From NCBI GenBank assembly GCA_963773685.1, contig CAVZBY010000005.1:1-64000 (forward strand): DNA of 64,000 nucleotides. The letters are read 5' to 3'. Every line of letters starts with the position of its first letter. The first letter of the stretch is position 1. The translations under genes were made by a program, and so were the position numbers. This document shows positions 60,797 to 64,000 of the stretch, one piece after another. A model generated the notes under the pieces. It made no database searches, had not been told where the DNA came from, and saw nothing but the letters and a program-made list of their open reading frames with translations. This DNA comes from JALHVH01 sp963773685 (GTDB lineage: Bacteria; Acidobacteriota; Aminicenantia; Aminicenantales; Saccharicenantaceae).

Positions 60797-62680
60797 CTAA
60801 GCGACCCCGCCGCGCCAGGCCCCCTGGTAGCCGATGCCCATTTCCCGGAAATGGCGGATGATCTCCGCCTCCTGGCCCTTTTCCGCGACCTGGATCAGGT
60901 CTTCGAGCTTTTTCTGCAGGTCGCCGTTGCGGTACGGCTCCGGAGGCGCGACGTAGATCTTTTCGAATCGCGTGGCCTTGGCCCGCTCCCTGTCGATCAT
61001 GATCTCTTCATAGAGCTTCTCGCCCGGCCGCAGCCCGGTGTACCGGACCTCGATGTCGCCGTCCTTGAACCCCGAGAGCCGGATGAGCTCCCGGGCCAGG
61101 TCGTCGATCTTGATCATCTTCCCCATGTCGAGGACGAAGATCTCGCCGTTGGTCCCGATCGAGCCGGCCTGGATGATGAGGGACACCGCCTCCGCGATCG
61201 ACATGAAATAGCGCCGGACGTCGGGGTGGGTCACCGTTACGGGACCGCCCAGGGCGATCTGCTTCTGGAAGAGAGGCACGACGCTCCCCCGGCTCCCCAG
61301 GACGTTCCCGAACCGGACGCAGGCGAACTTCGTCGCGCTCGGGGCGGCGACGGCCTGGACGAAGATCTCGCCGATCTTCTTGGTGGCCCCCATGACGCTC
61401 GTCGGGTTGACGGCCTTGTCCGAAGAGATGAAGATGAAGCTCTCGACGAGGTGCCGGTCGGCCGCCCGGGCCACGTTCATCGTCCCCATGACGTTGTTCA
61501 GGACGGCTTCGCTGACGTTGAATTCCATGAGCGGGACGTGCTTGTGCGCCGCCGCGTGGAAGACGACTTCCGGCATGAACCGGGAGAAGACGGTCTCCAG
61601 CCGCTCCGCGTTCTTGATATTGGAGATGATCGGCGTTACGCGCAGGCCGCGGGTCCCGTGCCGGAGCTCGCTGTCGATCTCGAAGATGCTGTTCTCGTCC
61701 TTGTCGATGAGGATGAGCTCGCCGGGCTCGTAGGCGCAGAGCTGTCGGCACAGCTCGCTTCCGATGGACCCTCCGGCCCCCGTCACCAGGATGCGCTTCC
61801 CCCGGTACTGCTTCTCGACGTCGGGAAGGTGGGTCTTGATGTCGACGACGTTCCGGCCCAGGAGGTCGTCGATGTTGATCTCCCGGACCCGGGTGATCTT
61901 GATGCGGTCATCGAGCATCTCGAACAGCCCGGGGACGATCCGGACCGTGATCCCGGCGCCTTTGCACAGGTCGACGATCCGGCGGATGTCCTGAGAGGAG
62001 GCGTTGGCGATGGTGATGATGGCCTCGTCGATCATCAGGCGCGGGACGATCTCGGGGATCCGGGCGGTGGTCCCCAGGATCCGGATCCCTTGAATGGCCT
62101 TGTCGCGCTTCTCGGGATCGTCGTCGACGAAGCCGGCGACCTCCAGCCCCAGGTCGCCCCGCCGGCCCAGCTCCTGGGCCACCATGTTCCCCGCGTCTCC
62201 CGCCCCGATGAGGAGGACCCGCTTCACGGCCCCGTTCCGCCGGCGCGTCAGGCTGTCGCGCCGGGTCGACTCGAGCGTGATCCGGCGGATCATCCGGACC
62301 CCCGTCGTCCCCAGGATCACCAGCAGGAATTCGAGGACGATGACGCTGATGGGGAGGCGCAGCATCGCGAGCCGTTGGGGCGCGAGATAGCGGGCCAGGA
62401 TGAGCAGGGCGGTCACCGGCAGGATCGCTTCGCATATGCGGACGACGTCCCGGATGGAGATATAGCGCCAGACGATCTTGTAGACGGACAGGAGGTGAAA
62501 CGAGATGGAGCGGGCGATGACGATATAGGGCAGGAGGATAGCGAGCTGCCACAGGAAGCTCTCGGGGAAGACGCCCTCGAAACGGATGATGTAGGCCGCG
62601 GCCAGGGACAGGGCGAAGACGAGGAGATCGACGATGCCCCGCCTGATCCTGAAGAGCATCGGCACGAATATCCGCTTCAT
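60797..62680 (-). CDS. membrane-bound UDP-sugar 4,6-dehydratase (PglF/WbpM/CapD family)
   Basis: A 627-aa protein. Four N-terminal transmembrane helices (LVFALSLAAAYIIRFEGVF onward) precede a degenerate first nucleotide-binding region (VLLIGAGDAGNMVAQEL). The C-terminal SDR dehydratase has NAD motif LVTGAGGSIGSELCRQL, AAAHKHVPLMEFN, SSDKAVNPTSVMGATKK (Met-x-x-x-Lys catalytic type) and GGPVTVTHPDVRRYFM. The ATG at 62678-62680 is chosen because the hydrophobic domain starts there. Adjacent aminotransferase and acetyltransferase genes suggest UDP-GlcNAc as substrate. Confidence 0.92.
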   Translation of the reverse strand: MKRIFVPMLFRIRRGIVDLLVFALSLAAAYIIRFEGVFPESFLWQLAILLPYIVIARSISFHLLSVYKIVWRYISIRDVVRICEAILPVTALLILARYLAPQRLAMLRLPISVIVLEFLLVILGTTGVRMIRRITLESTRRDSLTRRRNGAVKRVLLIGAGDAGNMVAQELGRRGDLGLEVAGFVDDDPEKRDKAIQGIRILGTTARIPEIVPRLMIDEAIITIANASSQDIRRIVDLCKGAGITVRIVPGLFEMLDDRIKITRVREINIDDLLGRNVVDIKTHLPDVEKQYRGKRILVTGAGGSIGSELCRQLCAYEPGELILIDKDENSIFEIDSELRHGTRGLRVTPIISNIKNAERLETVFSRFMPEVVFHAAAHKHVPLMEFNVSEAVLNNVMGTMNVARAADRHLVESFIFISSDKAVNPTSVMGATKKIGEIFVQAVAAPSATKFACVRFGNVLGSRGSVVPLFQKQIALGGPVTVTHPDVRRYFMSIAEAVSLIIQAGSIGTNGEIFVLDMGKMIKIDDLARELIRLSGFKDGDIEVRYTGLRPGEKLYEEIMIDRERAKATRFEKIYVAPPEPYRNGDLQKKLEDLIQVAEKGQEAEIIRHFREMGIGYQGAWRGGVA

Positions 62681-62693
62681 CTTTCTGTTCCCT

Positions 62694-63836
62694 TCACCGA
62701 GTGCGGCCGGGCGCCCGGCGGCACCCCCCGATGATCCCGGCCACGCGTTCGACGTCATCGTAGCTCAACTGACTGCCGGAGGGCAAGCACAGGCCGCGCT
62801 CGAACAGGTCCTCGGCGACATCCCCGCCGCGGCGGCGGCATCCGGCGAAGACCGGTTGAAGGTGCATCGGCTTCCAGATCGGCCGGGCTTCGATGTCTTC
62901 GGCCTCGAGGGCCAGCCGCACGGCTTCGCGATCCGCGCCGAACGCGTCCGGAGAGATCAGGATGACGGTCAGCCAGTCGTTCGGGCTCCCGTGGGAAGCG
63001 ACGGGCATGAATTCGACGCCCGGAAGGCCTGCCAAGGCGGTCCGGTAATGTTCGTTGATACGGTGTCTCGCGGCGATCCGGTCGTCGAGGGCCCTGAGCT
63101 GCCCCCTCCCGATGGCGGCCAGGATGTTGCTCATCCGGTAATTATAGCCGATGCGGGAGTGCTGATAATGGGCCGCCGGATCCCGGGCCTGCGTGGCCAG
63201 GAAGCGGGCCTGGCGGACGAGCTCCCCGTCGGAGGAAGCCAGCAACCCCCCGCCGGAGGTCGTGATGATCTTGTTCCCGTTGAACGAAAAGACGGCCATT
63301 CGGCCGAAGGCTCCGGCCTGCTTCTCCCCGCATGTGGCGCCCAGGGCCTCGGCCGCGTCCTCGACGAGCGGCACGTCATGGGCCCGGCAGATCTCCTCGA
63401 TGCGCCCATAATCGGCGCATTGCCCGTAGAGGTCGACGGCGATGACCGCCCCGGGCCGGCGGCCGGCCTTTGCCAGCCCGGCTAGCTCCTCCTCGAGAAG
63501 GTCCGGGTCCAGGGTCCAGGTCTTCCTGTCGCAATCGATGAACACGGGGCGCGCGCCGACGTAGGCGACCGCGTTCGCCGTCGCGCCGAAGGTCAGGGTG
63601 GGGCAGAGCACGTCCTGGCCGGCCTGGATCTCGAGGAGCAGCATCGACAGATGCAGAGCGGCCGTCCCCGAGGAGAGCGCCGTGCCGTGCGCGACGCCGA
63701 CGCGGGCGCACATCTCCTTCTCGAAGGCGTCGACCATCGGGCCGAGCGGGGCGATCCAGTTCGACCGGAACGCTTCGGCCACGAACGCCTGCTCTTCGCC
63801 GGACATGTGGGGAGGGGAGAGATATAGGCGCGGCAT
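62694..63836 (-). CDS. DegT/DnrJ/EryC1-family sugar aminotransferase
   Basis: A 380-aa PLP enzyme that aminates a 4-keto sugar nucleotide. N-terminus RLYLSPPHMSGEEQAFVAEAF (family-typical), VAHGTALSSGTAALHLSMLL, VEDAAEALGATCGEKQAG, and the PLP-lysine segment FSFNGNKIITTSGGGLL (Lys in NGNK). It fits PglE/WlbF-type 4-aminotransferases. It lies 13 nt upstream of the dehydratase and 1 nt downstream of the acetyltransferase stop. Product is inferred as UDP-4-amino-4,6-dideoxy-GlcNAc. Confidence 0.93.
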   Translation of the reverse strand: MPRLYLSPPHMSGEEQAFVAEAFRSNWIAPLGPMVDAFEKEMCARVGVAHGTALSSGTAALHLSMLLLEIQAGQDVLCPTLTFGATANAVAYVGARPVFIDCDRKTWTLDPDLLEEELAGLAKAGRRPGAVIAVDLYGQCADYGRIEEICRAHDVPLVEDAAEALGATCGEKQAGAFGRMAVFSFNGNKIITTSGGGLLASSDGELVRQARFLATQARDPAAHYQHSRIGYNYRMSNILAAIGRGQLRALDDRIAARHRINEHYRTALAGLPGVEFMPVASHGSPNDWLTVILISPDAFGADREAVRLALEAEDIEARPIWKPMHLQPVFAGCRRRGGDVAEDLFERGLCLPSGSQLSYDDVERVAGIIGGCRRAPGRTR

Positions 63837-63837
63837 G

Positions 63838-64000
63838 TCAGTCTTCCTCGTTCATCCTGAGAAATCGTGCCGGGTTCCCGGCGACCACCCAGGAATCCGG
63901 GATGTCCCGGATCACGGCAGCCCCCAGGCCCACGATGACATTCCGGCCGATCCGGCAATTGTTGATGACGGAGGCGCCCAGGCCGATCCAGCTTCCGGCC
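63838..64000 (-). CDS. sugar O/N-acetyltransferase, hexapeptide-repeat C-terminus (partial)
   Basis: Only the last 54 codons are in the window. They show left-handed beta-helix hexapeptide turns (GLGASVINNCRIGRNVIVG, then GAAVIRDIPDSWVVAGNPA) and the ending RFLRMNEED. This is the PglD/NeuD-type acetyltransferase pattern. The 5' part lies beyond the end of the window. Together with the next two genes it would complete a dehydratase-aminotransferase-acetyltransferase set. Confidence 0.82.
   Translation of the reverse strand, partial: AGSWIGLGASVINNCRIGRNVIVGLGAAVIRDIPDSWVVAGNPARFLRMNEED

Overview
The window is about 64 kb of high-GC DNA, roughly two-thirds G+C by eye. It comes from a Gram-negative, outer-membrane bacterium: it has lpxD, OmpA-type and TonB-dependent outer-membrane proteins, a truncated O-antigen/exopolysaccharide locus, the MEP isoprenoid pathway and F0 ATP synthase genes. 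The gene content (Acidobacteria-type TonB receptor with a CarboxypepD_reg domain, alkaline-phosphatase-fold/TPR protein, cyclic-2,3-diphosphoglycerate-synthase-like GTPase next to carbamate kinase and OTCase, dispersed 'TAGCCGCAGGCT' hairpins) recalls Acidobacteriota/Aminicenantia-like genomes. That placement is an inference from memory and was not tested.

Layout. 0-6 kb: cell-wall amidase, OmpA-like protein and apgM on the minus strand, then a DUF1905 protein, a decayed outer-membrane-protein gene bracketed by palindromic repeats, and an unusual class I isoprenoid-fold enzyme. 6-18 kb (plus): guaA, dnaE, a receiver-like protein without its phospho-acceptor Asp, birA, coaX, a small unknown gene, rnr, a SelB-like protein with no GTPase domain, and an NmrA-like oxidoreductase. 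18-25 kb: an outer-membrane barrel protein, then a four-gene minus-strand operon (cPGS-like GTPase, carbamate kinase, ornithine carbamoyltransferase, unknown 736-aa protein). 25-33 kb: phosphodiesterase, repeats, tRNA-Val, then the classic thrS-infC-rpmI-rplT-pheS-pheT translation operon running into a coiled-coil gene and zapA. 33-42 kb: probable 6S RNA, rny-ymdB, xseA-xseB-ispA-dxs, a repeat block, tlyA-nadK. 42-50 kb: glgA-trxA, a TonB receptor preceded by a translationally coupled leader peptide, a strong terminator, repeats, and an alkaline-phosphatase-superfamily/TPR protein. 50-54 kb (minus): lpxD, yihY, and the F0 genes atpE, atpB, atpI, atpZ. 54-64 kb (minus): surface-polysaccharide locus with rfbD, a YbhN-type flippase-like protein, a GT2 glycosyltransferase, a papain-like peptidase pair, an O-antigen ligase-like protein, and a dehydratase/aminotransferase/acetyltransferase trio that looks like diacetylbacillosamine-type sugar synthesis.

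Cross-cutting signals. (1) At least four genes have a sigma70-type -10 hexamer exactly 6 nt before the start codon, so their mRNAs should be leaderless. (2) Three dispersed repeat families occur (GCAGGCT..AGCCTGC hairpin triplets, CCCCCCTTT..AAAGGGGGG palindromes, GCGAGAC short repeats) plus a fourth TTCTCCGGATTCCGG element; one palindrome array sits in frame inside the GT2 gene. (3) Five single-base frame breaks in otherwise intact genes (dnaE twice, birA, thrS, TPR protein), several in homopolymers, look like residual sequencing indels rather than decay.
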